Shown: positions 26,235-35,519, counted from the stretch's first letter. The stretch is 64,000 nucleotides of DNA from Pseudomonas sp. DTU_2021_1001937_2_SI_NGA_ILE_001 (GCF_032463525.1 NZ_CP135971.1:2356001-2420000); one strand, 5' to 3'. The notes: generated by a model from the sequence alone, not told the origin. Translations and numbers: made by a program.

Positions 26235-26437
26235 GATCGTTCCTCTCTTGTTAGTGGTTTGGTTCACGCCAGCCCAGCAAACTGGAACCCGCGTACCAAT
26301 TCAGATCCATGCGCCGTTTCACAGCACCCGTCCCTGGGCGGCCGGCAATCGCCAGCCAACGCCTGCAAGTGCCGAAGTGTGCCATAGCGCCGCGACCGGG
26401 CGCTATCGCGCCCGCATTCGGCCCAAGGCGCTACCTG

Positions 26438-29400
26438 TCAGCCTTGCACCTGGCTCCACTGCTTGCTCAACCGTTTGTCGGACACCGGAATGCGCGTGCC
26501 CAATTGCTGAGCGAATAGCGAAACGCGGTATTCCTCCAGCCACCAGCGCCAGGTGCTCAGCTCGGCATCGCGCTTGCCCTCCTGGGCGTGCTTGTCGGCG
26601 CGTGCCTGGTACTGCGCCCAAAGCTCGCCCAGCTCGATGCTCCACACCCGGTCCTTCTGCAACTGCGCCGGGAGCTTCTCCAGGCGCAGTTCGATGGCCT
26701 TGAGGTAGCGCGGCAATTCCTTGAGCCACTGGGCCGGGGTCTCGCGCACGAAGCCTGGGTACACCAGGCGGCCGAGCTGAGCCTTGATGTCGTTGAGCGC
26801 CACGGCGCGGGCCAGGTCGATCTTGCCCTTGAAGCACTTCTGCAGGCCGTGCCACAGCTTGAGGATCTCCAGGGTCAGGCGCGCCAGGCGCTCGGCATGT
26901 TCCGCCCAGTCGCCACGCTTGCGCTCGGCCAGCGACGCCAGGCCCGCGCCGTCACGGGGCAGTTGCGTCTCGCCTTCCAGCACGCAGCTGTCGAGGCTGG
27001 CCAGCAGGATGTCTTCGACCAGCGACTCGACCCGCCCCAGTTCGCGATACAGCAGCGCCAGTTCGGTCTGCCCCGGCAGCTTGCCGCGCAGGAACTTGGC
27101 GGTGTCGCCCAGTTGCTGCAACAGCAGGCGCTGCAAGGCCCGCCGGTGCTGGTATTCGGCTTCGGCCTGAGTCGAGAAGCGCCCCTCCTTGACGGTGCCG
27201 CCCTCCTCGACCAGCGCCGGGTAGACGGTCATCGACAGCCCGGCGACCTTCTGCTGGGTCTTTTCCTCGACCTTGGCAAAACCCTTGGCCTCCACCGGCT
27301 GCTGGCTCCTGGCGCCCTGCGGCACGGCCAGGGCGGCCTGCCCGGCTTCGGCGAAGCGTGCGTTGAGGACATCGAGGTCACGACCTTCGCCGAGGAACTT
27401 GCCGCTGCCATCGACCACTTCGAGGTTCATGCGCAGGTGGCTCTCGACCTGTGCGGCGGCCTCGCTCCAGGCTTCGTCCGGCACCCGCGCACCGGTCATG
27501 CGCAGCAGCTCGTGACCCAGCGCCTGAGGCAAGGAGCCCTGGCCGAAGCTGATGCGCTGCAACGCCGCCTTGACGAAGTCCGGCACCGGCACGAAGTTCT
27601 TGCGGATCGCCTTGGGCAGGTTGCGCACCAGGGCAATGCACTTGGCCTCCAGCAGGCCCGGCACCAGCCACTCCAGACGCTCACCCGGCAACGACGGCAA
27701 CAGCGGCGCCGGCACGCGCAGGGTCACACCGTCGCGCGGGTGATTGGGTTCGAAGTGGTAGCTCAGCGGCAGGCTCAGTTCGCCCAGGCGCAGGCTGTCG
27801 GGGTACTGCGCGGCGGTGACTTCCTTGGCCTCGCGGGCCAACACGTCTTCCTCGCGCATGATCAGCAACTGCGGGTCCTTCTGGCTGCCCATGCGGTACC
27901 AGGCGTCGAAGGTCGCGGTCTGGTGGATTTCGGCGGGCAGGCGCGCTTCATAGAAGGCGTAGAGGGTTTCTTCGTCGGCGAGAATATCGCGGCGCCGCGC
28001 CTTGGCTTCGAGTTCGTCGAGCTGCTCCAGCAGGCGTGCGTTGGCGCTCAGGCAGCGGGCACGGGAGTTGATGTCGCCGCGCACCAGGCCCTCGCGGATG
28101 AACAGCTCACGCGACACCGGCGGGTCGATCGGCCCGTAATGCACCGGGCGGCGACCGACCACGATCAGCCCGTACAGAGTGATCTGCTCGAACGCCACGA
28201 CCTGGCCACGCTTCTTCTCCCAGTGCGGTTCGAAGTGGTTCTTCTTCACCAGGTGCCCGGCCAGCGGCTCGATCCAGTCGACGTCGATCTTCGCCACCAT
28301 GCGCGCATACAGCTTGGTGGTTTCGACCAGCTCACCGGCCATCACCCATTGCGGGCGCTTGCGGCCCAGGCCGGATGACGGGTGAATCCAGAAACGCCGC
28401 TGGCGGGCGCCGAGGTAGTCGCCCTCTTCGGTCTTCTGGCCGATCTGGCTGAGCAGTCCGGAGAGGATCGCCTTGTGGAATTTCGGGTAATCGGCCGGCT
28501 CCGGGTTGATCGGCAGCTTGAGGTCGCGACAGATCAGCGTCAGCTGCCGGTGCGCATCGCGCCATTCACGCAAGCGCAGGTAATTGAGGAAATTGCGGCG
28601 GCACCAGTTGCGCAGCGGGCTGGAGGTTAGCGCCTGGCGCTGCTCTTCGAAACCGCGCCACAGGTTGACCAGCGCGGCGAAATCCGAGTCGGCGTCCTTC
28701 CATTGCGCGTGCGCCTGGTCGGCGGCCTGCTGGCGCTCTGGGGGCCGCTCGCGCACGTCCTGCACCGACAGCGCGCTGGCGACGATCAGCACTTCCTGCA
28801 GGCTGCCCAGCCTGGCAGCCTCGAGCAGCATGCGGCCCATGCGCGGGTCCACCGGCAGGCGTGCCAGCTGGCGGCCCAACGGGGTGAGCTGGTTCTCACG
28901 GTTGACCGCCGACAGCTCCTGCAACAGGTTGAAGCCGTCGCTGACCGCCTTGCCGTCTGGCGGCTCGATGAACGGAAAGGCACTGATATCACCCAGGCGC
29001 AGGTGCAGCATCTGCAGGATCACCGCCGCCAGGTTGGTGCGCAGAATCTCCGGGTCGGTGAATTCGGGTCGCGACAGAAAATCCTCTTCGCTGTACAGCC
29101 GCACGCAGATACCCGGCTCGACCCGCCCGCAGCGGCCCTTGCGCTGGTTGGCGCTGGCCTGCGACACCGCCTCGATGGGCAGGCGCTGGACTTTGGCACG
29201 GTAGCTGTAGCGGCTGATGCGCGCGGTGCCGGTGTCGATCACGTAGCGAATGCCCGGTACGGTCAGCGAGGTTTCCGCAACGTTGGTGGCCAGTACCACG
29301 CGACGCCCGGCATGCGGCTGGAAGATGCGCTGCTGTTCGGCCGGGGTCAGCCGTGCGTACAGCGGCAGGATCTCGGTGTGCTTGAGCTGGGCCTTGCGCA

Positions 29401-30349
29401 GCACCTCGGCGGCGTCGCGAATCTCACGCTCGCCGGGCAGGAACACCAGCACGTCGCCGGGGTTCTTGCGCTCGCTGCGCTCATGGGCGGCCAGTTCGTC
29501 GAGGGTGGCGAGGATCGCCTGGTCGACGGTGAGGTCTTCCTCGACACTGTTACCCTCTTCGTCCTGCTCGCTGGTCAGCGGTCGGTACCAGGTTTCGACT
29601 GGGAAGGTGCGCCCGGACACTTCGATGATCGGAGCGTCGTTGAAGTGCTCGGAGAAGCGCTGCAGGTCGATGGTCGCCGAGGTGATGATGACCTTGAGGT
29701 CCGGGCGGCGCGGCAGCAGGGTCTTCAGGTAGCCGAGCAGGAAATCGATGTTCAGGCTGCGCTCGTGGGCTTCGTCGACGATGAGGGTGTCGTAGCGCTC
29801 CAGGAAGCGGTCGTTCTGCGTCTCGGCGAGCAGGATGCCGTCGGTCATCAGCTTGACCAGGGTGTTCTCGTCGCTCTGGTCCTCGAAACGCACCTGGTAG
29901 CCGACCAGCGAGCCCAGCGGCGTGCCCAGCTCCTCGGCCACCCGGCTGGCGACGCTGCGTGCCGCGATGCGTCGCGGCTGGGTATGGCCGATCAGGCCAT
30001 GCTGGCCACGGCCGATCTCCAGGCAGATCTTCGGCAACTGGGTGGTCTTGCCCGAGCCGGTCTCGCCGGCGATTACCAGCACTTGGTGCTTGAGCAAGGC
30101 GGCCTTGATTTCATCACGTTTGGCGGCGATGGGCAGGTTGTCGTCATAGCGGATGGCGGGCACGCTGCGCCGACGTGCCTCGACCCGCGCGCAGGACGCC
30201 TGGAAACGCTCCAGCCACTGCCCCAGCCGGGCCTCGTCGGGGTGCTTGCGCAGTTCGTGCAACTGCCGACGCAGGCGATGACGCTCGCGGCTTTCGGCTT
30301 GATCGAGGTTTTTCAACAGCTGGTCGATGGAGGGCGATTCGGCGGTCAT
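26438..30349 (-). CDS. hrpA: ATP-dependent RNA helicase HrpA
   Basis: DEAH-box RNA helicase of 1303 residues, the full length of E. coli HrpA (1300). Walker A GETGSGKTT is at 95-103, DEAH at 192-195 and SAT near 225; then RecA domain 2 with TNVAETSLTVPGI and QRKGRCGR, the helicase-associated and OB-fold domains, and the long HrpA-specific C-terminus (LPRYLKAIELRLEKLP). HrpA processes mRNA and rescues stalled ribosomes. It is transcribed alone between the KAS III gene and a REP cluster. Confidence 0.96.
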   Translation of the reverse strand: MTAESPSIDQLLKNLDQAESRERHRLRRQLHELRKHPDEARLGQWLERFQASCARVEARRRSVPAIRYDDNLPIAAKRDEIKAALLKHQVLVIAGETGSGKTTQLPKICLEIGRGQHGLIGHTQPRRIAARSVASRVAEELGTPLGSLVGYQVRFEDQSDENTLVKLMTDGILLAETQNDRFLERYDTLIVDEAHERSLNIDFLLGYLKTLLPRRPDLKVIITSATIDLQRFSEHFNDAPIIEVSGRTFPVETWYRPLTSEQDEEGNSVEEDLTVDQAILATLDELAAHERSERKNPGDVLVFLPGEREIRDAAEVLRKAQLKHTEILPLYARLTPAEQQRIFQPHAGRRVVLATNVAETSLTVPGIRYVIDTGTARISRYSYRAKVQRLPIEAVSQASANQRKGRCGRVEPGICVRLYSEEDFLSRPEFTDPEILRTNLAAVILQMLHLRLGDISAFPFIEPPDGKAVSDGFNLLQELSAVNRENQLTPLGRQLARLPVDPRMGRMLLEAARLGSLQEVLIVASALSVQDVRERPPERQQAADQAHAQWKDADSDFAALVNLWRGFEEQRQALTSSPLRNWCRRNFLNYLRLREWRDAHRQLTLICRDLKLPINPEPADYPKFHKAILSGLLSQIGQKTEEGDYLGARQRRFWIHPSSGLGRKRPQWVMAGELVETTKLYARMVAKIDVDWIEPLAGHLVKKNHFEPHWEKKRGQVVAFEQITLYGLIVVGRRPVHYGPIDPPVSRELFIREGLVRGDINSRARCLSANARLLEQLDELEAKARRRDILADEETLYAFYEARLPAEIHQTATFDAWYRMGSQKDPQLLIMREEDVLAREAKEVTAAQYPDSLRLGELSLPLSYHFEPNHPRDGVTLRVPAPLLPSLPGERLEWLVPGLLEAKCIALVRNLPKAIRKNFVPVPDFVKAALQRISFGQGSLPQALGHELLRMTGARVPDEAWSEAAAQVESHLRMNLEVVDGSGKFLGEGRDLDVLNARFAEAGQAALAVPQGARSQQPVEAKGFAKVEEKTQQKVAGLSMTVYPALVEEGGTVKEGRFSTQAEAEYQHRRALQRLLLQQLGDTAKFLRGKLPGQTELALLYRELGRVESLVEDILLASLDSCVLEGETQLPRDGAGLASLAERKRGDWAEHAERLARLTLEILKLWHGLQKCFKGKIDLARAVALNDIKAQLGRLVYPGFVRETPAQWLKELPRYLKAIELRLEKLPAQLQKDRVWSIELGELWAQYQARADKHAQEGKRDAELSTWRWWLEEYRVSLFAQQLGTRIPVSDKRLSKQWSQVQG

Positions 30350-30680
30350 CAGCTACGCGGGGTCTGCTCGAGGGGACAAAGCGGGGATTGTCGCAGATTT
30401 GACCCGATACGGGGCACTCCCGGCGGTCCTTGGCCATTCTGCACCCGTTCAGGCGCGATGGGGCAGACAGACTTTTTGCGGCTCAAGCCGCTACCTGCCA
30501 GAGGGTGGGAATCCGGCAGGAGCAGCCTCAGCCGCATTACTGATCAGTGAAGCGTTGAAGCGAGCTTGCTCGCGAAAAGGCTGGTAAGCCCGATACATCC
30601 GTTTCGAGCCTGCCGCGATAATCGCGAGCAAGCTCGCTCCAACGGTCGGACTGACCCGTATGGGGTCAGGGCGCAAAGCG
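30350..30680. other. Gene-free interval with two REP families
   Basis: No gene is supported here between hrpA and fadD1. The left half carries degenerate REP units of the GTAGGAGCGGCTT family (around 30478-30545) and the right half a pair of the GCGAGCAAGCTCGC family, listed separately. It also contains the hrpA promoter, not clearly recognisable. Confidence 0.5.
30559..30638. repeat. REPIN-like pair of GCGAGCAAGCTCGC elements
   Basis: AGCGAGCTTGCTCGCG at 30559-30574 and its exact reverse complement at 30623-30638, 48 bp apart. This is the same family and nearly the same spacing as the pair at 10497-10579. Confidence 0.8.
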
Positions 30681-32372
30681 TTACTTCTTCACGCCCAGCT
30701 TCTTGAGCTCTTCGTCACGCAGTTCGCGACGCAGGATCTTGCCGACGTTGGTGGTGGGCAGCGCGTCGCGGAACTCGACGCTGCGCGGCACCTTGTAGCC
30801 GGTCAGGTTGGCACGCATGTGCTCCATCACCTGCTCCTTGGTCAGGGTCATGCCCGGCTTGACCACCACGAAGACCTTGATCGACTCGCCAGACTTCTCG
30901 TCCGGTACGCCGATGGCCGCGCTCTGCAGCACACCCGGCAGGGTCGCCAGCACGTCTTCCAGCTCGTTGGGGTATACGTTGAAACCGGAGATCAGGATCA
31001 TGTCCTTCTTGCGGTCGACGATACGCAGGTAGCCATCGGGCTGGATGATCGCGATGTCACCGGTTTTCAGCCAGCCTTCGCCATCGAGGATTTCCGCCGT
31101 GGCCTCGGCGCGCTGCCAGTAGCCCTTCATCACCTGCGGGCCCTTGATGCACAGCTCGCCGATTTCGCCGAACGGCAGCTCGTTGCCGGCGTCGTCGATG
31201 ACCTTGCACAGGGTAGACGGCACCGGAATGCCGATGGTGCCCATCTGGTTCTTCTGCGAAGGGTTGACGGTGGCCACCGGGCTGGTCTCGGTCATGCCAT
31301 AGCCTTCGCAGATCGCGCAGTGGGTGACTTCCTTCCAGCGCTCTGCCACGGCCTGCTGCAAGGCCATGCCGCCAGACAGCGTGACCTTCAGCGCGGAGAA
31401 GTCGAGGTTACGGAAGTCCTGGTTGTTGCACAGCGCAACGAACAGGGTGTTGAGCCCCACGAAGCCGCTGAACTTCCACTTCGACAGCTCCTTGACCATT
31501 GCCGGCAGGTCGCGCGGGTTGCTGATCAGGATGTTGTGGTTGCCGCAGTGCATCATCGCCATGCAATGGAAGGTGAAGGCATAGATGTGGTACAGCGGCA
31601 GCGGGGTGATGATGATCTCGCAGCCCTCGCCGAGGTTCGAGCCCATCAGCGCGCGGCACTGCAGCATGTTGGCGATCAGGTTGCGGTGGGTGAGCATCGC
31701 GCCCTTGGCGACCCCGGTGGTGCCGCCGGTGTATTGCAGCACCGCCACGTCGTCGGCCGCCGGCGACGCTTCGTTGATCGAACGGCCGCGCCCCATGGCC
31801 AGGACGTCGTTGAAACGCAGCGCCTGTGGCAGGTGATAGGCCGGCACCATCTTCTTCACGTACTTGATGACCGCATTGACCAGCAGACGCTTGAAGGTCG
31901 GCAGCAGGTCGCCCACTTCGGTGACGATGACATGGCGAACCTGGGTCTTGGGCACCACCTTTTCGGCCAGGTGCGCCATGTTGGCCAGGCACAGCAGGGC
32001 CTTGGCGCCGGAGTCGTTGAACTGGTGTTCCATTTCCCGCGCGGTGTACAGCGGGTTGGTGTTGACCACGATCAGTCCTGCGCGCATGGCACCGAACACC
32101 GCCACCGGGTACTGCAGGACGTTGGGCAACTGCACGGCGATGCGGTCGCCGGGCTTGAGGTCTGTGTGCTGTTGGATCCAGGCGGCGAAGGCGCCGGAAA
32201 GCTCGTACAGCTCGCCGTAGGTGAGGGTCTTGCCGAGGTTGCTGAACGCCGGTTTGTCGGCGTAGCGCTGGCAGGATTGCTTGAGCACCGTCTGGACGTT
32301 CGGATGCTCGTCAGGATCGATCTCGGAGGCGATGCCGTCCGGGTACTTGTCCTTCCAGAAGTTTTCGATCAT
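30681..32372 (-). CDS. fadD1: Long-chain fatty acid--CoA ligase
   Basis: Acyl-CoA synthetase of 563 residues that activates fatty acids for beta-oxidation. Adenylation motifs are clear: YTGGTTGVAKGAM near residue 213, GYGMTETSPV, KTGDIAIIQPDGYLRIVDR and the C-terminal catalytic Lys in TNVGKILRRELRD. The N-terminus MIENFWKDKYPDG and the length match FadD1 of Pseudomonas. AAGGAG precedes the ATG. In related genomes a second paralogue, fadD2, lies next to it on the same strand; here the next gene upstream is the divergent hydrolase. Works with the neighbouring PhaJ1 and hydrolase in fatty acid use. Confidence 0.93.
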   Translation of the reverse strand: MIENFWKDKYPDGIASEIDPDEHPNVQTVLKQSCQRYADKPAFSNLGKTLTYGELYELSGAFAAWIQQHTDLKPGDRIAVQLPNVLQYPVAVFGAMRAGLIVVNTNPLYTAREMEHQFNDSGAKALLCLANMAHLAEKVVPKTQVRHVIVTEVGDLLPTFKRLLVNAVIKYVKKMVPAYHLPQALRFNDVLAMGRGRSINEASPAADDVAVLQYTGGTTGVAKGAMLTHRNLIANMLQCRALMGSNLGEGCEIIITPLPLYHIYAFTFHCMAMMHCGNHNILISNPRDLPAMVKELSKWKFSGFVGLNTLFVALCNNQDFRNLDFSALKVTLSGGMALQQAVAERWKEVTHCAICEGYGMTETSPVATVNPSQKNQMGTIGIPVPSTLCKVIDDAGNELPFGEIGELCIKGPQVMKGYWQRAEATAEILDGEGWLKTGDIAIIQPDGYLRIVDRKKDMILISGFNVYPNELEDVLATLPGVLQSAAIGVPDEKSGESIKVFVVVKPGMTLTKEQVMEHMRANLTGYKVPRSVEFRDALPTTNVGKILRRELRDEELKKLGVKK

Positions 32373-32675
32373 GCGAGCCTGCTCCTTAGCGACGGCGAAT
32401 TCTCCACATCGTGGGGGCGACGGTGAGTGAATGTAATTGGAGTTATGCGATTCACGTTTTCACTGGATTACGCTGGAAAGCGCGCCGAGATTAGCAGCTT
32501 TGCCAAATAGCGCCTAGGGGCTAAGGTAGCCGTTCCAGTCACAAATACGACCAGAATGTAAAAAACAGTCACATTTTTGTAAGTGACCATACAGTCGGCT
32601 TTTCCACGTCCATGACTGTAAATCGCCAGCAGTATTACACTCCTGAAATCAGCCTCCGCGCACAGGACACCGGCC
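32373..32675. promoter_or_regulatory. AT-rich divergent promoter region of fadD1 and hydrolase
   Basis: The 303-bp gap is richer in A and T than its surroundings. GTCAC (32568-32572) and GTGAC (32583-32587) form an inverted repeat, and GTCAC recurs at 32538. I see no PsrA-type GAAAC-N4-GTTTC site. It presumably holds both promoters; no gene is supported. Confidence 0.45.
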
Positions 32676-33620
32676 ATGCAGCAGCACACCTTCTGGCTTG
32701 ACACCAACGATCACACGCGGATCTACGTCAACGCCTGGTTGCCAAGCGCCGACCCCAAGGCGCTGCTCATGCTCTGCCACGGCATGGCCGAGCACAGCGA
32801 GCGCTATGCCCGCTTCGCCGAACGACTCTGCGCAGAGGGCTACGGCGTATACGCCCACGACCAGCGCGGGCATGGCAAGACCGCCGCGCAAGGCGTGGCC
32901 GGCCACTTCGCCAGCGCAGATGGCTGGAGCAAGGTGGTCGGTGACCTGTCGAACCTGGCCCAGGCCGTCAGCGAACGACACCCAGGCAAGCCACTGTTCC
33001 TCATGGGCCACAGCATGGGCAGCTTCATCGTCCAGGCCTGGCTGATGCACCACGGCGCCAGCCTGCAAGGCGCGATTCTCTGCGGCTCCAACTACCAGCC
33101 CGCCAAGCTGTATCACGTTGCCCGACTGGTCGCCCGGTTCGAACGTCTGCGCCAGGGCCCCGAAGGCCGCAGCGCGCTGATCGAGTGGCTGTCGTTCGGC
33201 CGTTTCAACGACGGCCTGGGCAAAACACGCACCCCCTTCGACTGGCTCAGCCGTGACCCACAGGAAGTCGACAAGTACATCCACGACCCGCTCTGCGGTC
33301 TGCGCTGCACCAACCAGCTGTGGGTCGACCTGCTCGGCGGGTTGGTCAGGATCAGCAAGCCGGCGAACCTGGCGCAGATCGATCCGAGTCTGCCGATGCT
33401 GATAATCGGCGGCGAATGTGATCCGGTCAGCGCCGGCAAGCGTCTCAAGGATCTGGCTCATGTGCTGTGCGGGGTTGGCCACCAGGCATTAAGGCTTAAA
33501 CTCTACCCCGGTGCGCGGCACGAGCTGCTCAACGAGACCAATCGCGATGAAGTGACGCGCGATGTGCTCGACTGGCTGCAACAGGCCCTCGAGCGACCAC
33601 GACCACCCCGGGCCGAATGA
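32676..33620 (+). CDS. Alpha/beta hydrolase, monoacylglycerol lipase type
   Basis: Serine hydrolase of 314 residues of the lysophospholipase/monoglyceride lipase group (COG2267). HGMAEHSERY is the family's oxyanion-hole motif, GHSMGS carries the nucleophile (Ser113), Asp is in GGECDPVS and His in GARHELLNE. No signal peptide, so cytoplasmic. Divergent from fadD1 and 42 bp before phaJ1, so it probably releases fatty acids from glycerides that FadD1 then activates. Confidence 0.88.
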   Translation: MQQHTFWLDTNDHTRIYVNAWLPSADPKALLMLCHGMAEHSERYARFAERLCAEGYGVYAHDQRGHGKTAAQGVAGHFASADGWSKVVGDLSNLAQAVSERHPGKPLFLMGHSMGSFIVQAWLMHHGASLQGAILCGSNYQPAKLYHVARLVARFERLRQGPEGRSALIEWLSFGRFNDGLGKTRTPFDWLSRDPQEVDKYIHDPLCGLRCTNQLWVDLLGGLVRISKPANLAQIDPSLPMLIIGGECDPVSAGKRLKDLAHVLCGVGHQALRLKLYPGARHELLNETNRDEVTRDVLDWLQQALERPRPPRAE

Positions 33621-33662
33621 GCCGTCGCCCCGGCCTTTATTTCTACCGTCAGGATTTGCCCC

Positions 33663-34133
33663 ATGACCCAGGTCACCAACACGCCTTACGAAGCCCTCGA
33701 AGTCGGCCAGACCGCCAGCTACAGCAAAACCGTCGAAGAACGCGATATCCAGCTGTTCGCCGCCATGTCCGGTGACCACAACCCGGTCCATCTGGATGCC
33801 GAGTACGCCGCCAAGACCATGTTCAAGGAGCGCATCGCCCACGGCATGTTCAGCGGTGCGCTGATCAGCGCCGCCGTGGCCTGCGAGCTGCCTGGCCCAG
33901 GCACCATCTACATTGGCCAGACCATGAGCTTCCAGAAGCCGGTCAAGCTGGGCGACACCCTGACCGTGCGCCTGGAAATCCTTGAAAAGCTGCCCAAGTT
34001 CCGCGTGCGCATCGCCACCCGCGTGTTCAATCAGAACGATGAACTGGTCGTGGACGGCGAAGCCGAGATTCTCGCACCGCGCAAGCAGCAGGTCGTCGAG
34101 CTGACCGAACTGCCGCAGATCACCTTCGCCTGA
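33663..34133 (+). CDS. phaJ1: (R)-specific enoyl-CoA hydratase, MaoC family
   Basis: Hot-dog-fold hydratase of 156 residues, matching PhaJ1 of Pseudomonas in length and sequence. The hydratase 2 motif is FAAMSGDHNPVHLD with catalytic Asp38 and His43. It converts trans-2-enoyl-CoA from beta-oxidation to (R)-3-hydroxyacyl-CoA, a monomer of medium-chain polyhydroxyalkanoates. Downstream of the hydrolase on the same strand and beside fadD1, which fits a link between fatty acid breakdown and storage polymer. Confidence 0.92.
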   Translation: MTQVTNTPYEALEVGQTASYSKTVEERDIQLFAAMSGDHNPVHLDAEYAAKTMFKERIAHGMFSGALISAAVACELPGPGTIYIGQTMSFQKPVKLGDTLTVRLEILEKLPKFRVRIATRVFNQNDELVVDGEAEILAPRKQQVVELTELPQITFA

Positions 34134-34223
34134 TTCCCGGTTGATGGGGCGATCTGGCTGGTAGAAAAGCAGCTTCGCCCCTTCCCCAAGCATTCCTCCC
34201 CAGTTTTTTTCAGACAAAAAAAT

Positions 34224-34241
34224 GGGCGACCGAAGTCGCCC
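34224..34241 (-). terminator. Rho-independent terminator of the 38-residue membrane protein gene
   Basis: GGGCGAC-CGAA-GTCGCCC, followed in the minus direction by a run of seven T. It lies about 37 bp after the small gene's stop and also faces the convergent phaJ1 transcript. Confidence 0.75.
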
Positions 34242-34277
34242 TAAATGCCTTGCGTGCTCGTTGTGAAGCGCTGCGCG

Positions 34278-34394
34278 TCAGTTGCGCGAGTCGTTCCAGA
34301 AAAACAGTGCCAGACCGGTGAAGAACAGGGTCAGCATGGTCATGGTCACGTAGCCGACCGATACGACGAATTGCGGGTTGTCCAGGAAAAACAT
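34278..34394 (-). CDS. 38-residue single-span membrane protein
   Basis: Very short gene that I cannot assign. It starts MFFLDNPQF and has one hydrophobic segment (FVVSVGYVTMTMLTLFFTGLA) ending in a polar FFWNDSRN tail. Support for expression is strong: GGAGGAAGG lies a good distance before ATG 34394 and a T-run terminator follows the stop. Size and shape recall small subunits of membrane complexes (CydX, KdpF, CcoQ-like), but no such complex lies nearby and no sequence match is evident. Confidence 0.65.
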   Translation of the reverse strand: MFFLDNPQFVVSVGYVTMTMLTLFFTGLALFFWNDSRN

Positions 34395-34597
34395 GCTGCC
34401 TTCCTCCGGCTTGCTGCTGATCGATGGGGTTAGATTAGTGCCAGATCGGCAGGCGGACATTGACCTGGATCAGTGATCCACAAGGTGATGGACAGGCAAG
34501 CCTGGTTCGATCAGAGCGTCGACGGCTACCAGGACCGACTTCAGGCGCAGGAAGGAAATAACGGCCAATACAGCTCAGTTAGCCGCTATGTGGCTCG

Positions 34598-34690
34598 GTA
34601 GGAGCGGCTTTAGCCGCGAAAACGCCAGGAAATTCACCGCATCTGTGAACATGCTATCGCTTCGCGGCTGAAGCCGCTGCTACCCGGTCT
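34598..34690. repeat. REPIN copy 1 with conserved centre
   Basis: Two inverted REPs (GTAGGAGCGGCTTTAGCCGC and its reverse form) flank a centre containing GCCAGGAAATTCACCGCATC and TGTGAACA. The same centre recurs at 48255-48347 and, reversed, at 63781-63870. It is flanked on the right by CCGGTCTAACTGATCAGTATTG. It fills the gene-free interval 34395-34722. Confidence 0.85.
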
Positions 34691-34722
34691 AACTGATCAG
34701 TATTGAAATAAAGGCAGGAGAT

Positions 34723-34881
34723 TCAGCGCTTCTTGGGCTTCTTCTTCGATTTTTTCTTGGCGTTGAGCGGCATGGCCTGTTCGAAGGCCTGGCGCATTTC
34801 ATCGAGGCGCTTGTCCTTGATGTCGTGAATGCGCTTGGCGCGCTCGGCACCGAAATCGATCAGTTTGGCTTCATCGCTCAT
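34723..34881 (-). CDS. Small lysine-rich protein of unknown function
   Basis: A 52-residue protein starting MSDEAKLIDFGAERAKRIHD and ending in a strongly basic tail (NAKKKSKKKPKKR). It is helical and charged, with no membrane segment. The tail suggests nucleic acid or ribosome binding, but nothing more specific can be seen. Start at ATG 34881; the longer frame to 34977 overlaps the next gene. The ribosome-binding site is weak. Confidence 0.6.
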   Translation of the reverse strand: MSDEAKLIDFGAERAKRIHDIKDKRLDEMRQAFEQAMPLNAKKKSKKKPKKR

Positions 34882-34955
34882 GGCGGACGGTTCTCGGACA
34901 ACGTGGTATCGAGACGCATGATGCGCAAAGGCAGGCCTGGCTGGCAACCGCAGCC

Positions 34956-35300
34956 TCAGACCTCGACGTCCACCCACAGCCCCTGGCGTGGCTCGTTGTC
35001 GATCAGTGGCACCACCGGCACGGTGTTGTCGGCATTCAGCGAGTCGCCTGGCACCACCAGCGGCCCCTCTTCCTGATCATGCTCGGGCGGGGCTTCGCCA
35101 CGCTGCTGGCGTTGCTGGCGCTCCTGCTCCTCACGCAATCGCAAGGCAGCCTGTTCGGCATCGTCATGGCGCAGGTCGATGCTGTTGTCGCTGCCGCTCG
35201 GCTGGGTCGGCACCACAGGCGGAATCTCGGGCAGTCGCTTGGCAGGGTCGAGCTGCGATGTGACGGGCACCACACTCAGGGGAAGCGTCGGTTGCAGCAT
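34956..35300 (-). CDS. Hypothetical protein, charged linker-like
   Basis: A 114-residue protein that I do not recognise. It starts MLQPTLPLSVVPVTS, has a polar Glu/Gln/Arg-rich helix (residues about 48-68) and ends in a Pro/Val-rich segment. No signal peptide, Cys or membrane segment; probably largely disordered. GAGGAGG lies 9 nt before ATG 35300, which supports translation. Same strand as and 74 bp upstream of the Lys-rich small gene. Confidence 0.62.
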   Translation of the reverse strand: MLQPTLPLSVVPVTSQLDPAKRLPEIPPVVPTQPSGSDNSIDLRHDDAEQAALRLREEQERQQRQQRGEAPPEHDQEEGPLVVPGDSLNADNTVPVVPLIDNEPRQGLWVDVEV

Positions 35301-35519
35301 AGTTATGTCCTCCTCATCCCCACCTGGTCGGCGGCCGTTTCGTCGTCTTGAGCCCGTCTGGCTGAAACATTTCGACTATGTTTTCAGCTGTTAGTGCCCT
35401 TACGAAGCAAAATACCCGCAAACGTGGGCGGATACCCGTTGTTTTTTCGTGACGCCTTTGGCCTTGAGGAGCAGCATCCGTTACCATAGCCGGCTTTTTT
35501 CATCGCGGAGACATGCAGC

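Noticed and set aside
28703..30550. Open frames of 596 and 615 codons antisense to hrpA
   Set aside because: No family features; the helicase frame is unambiguous.
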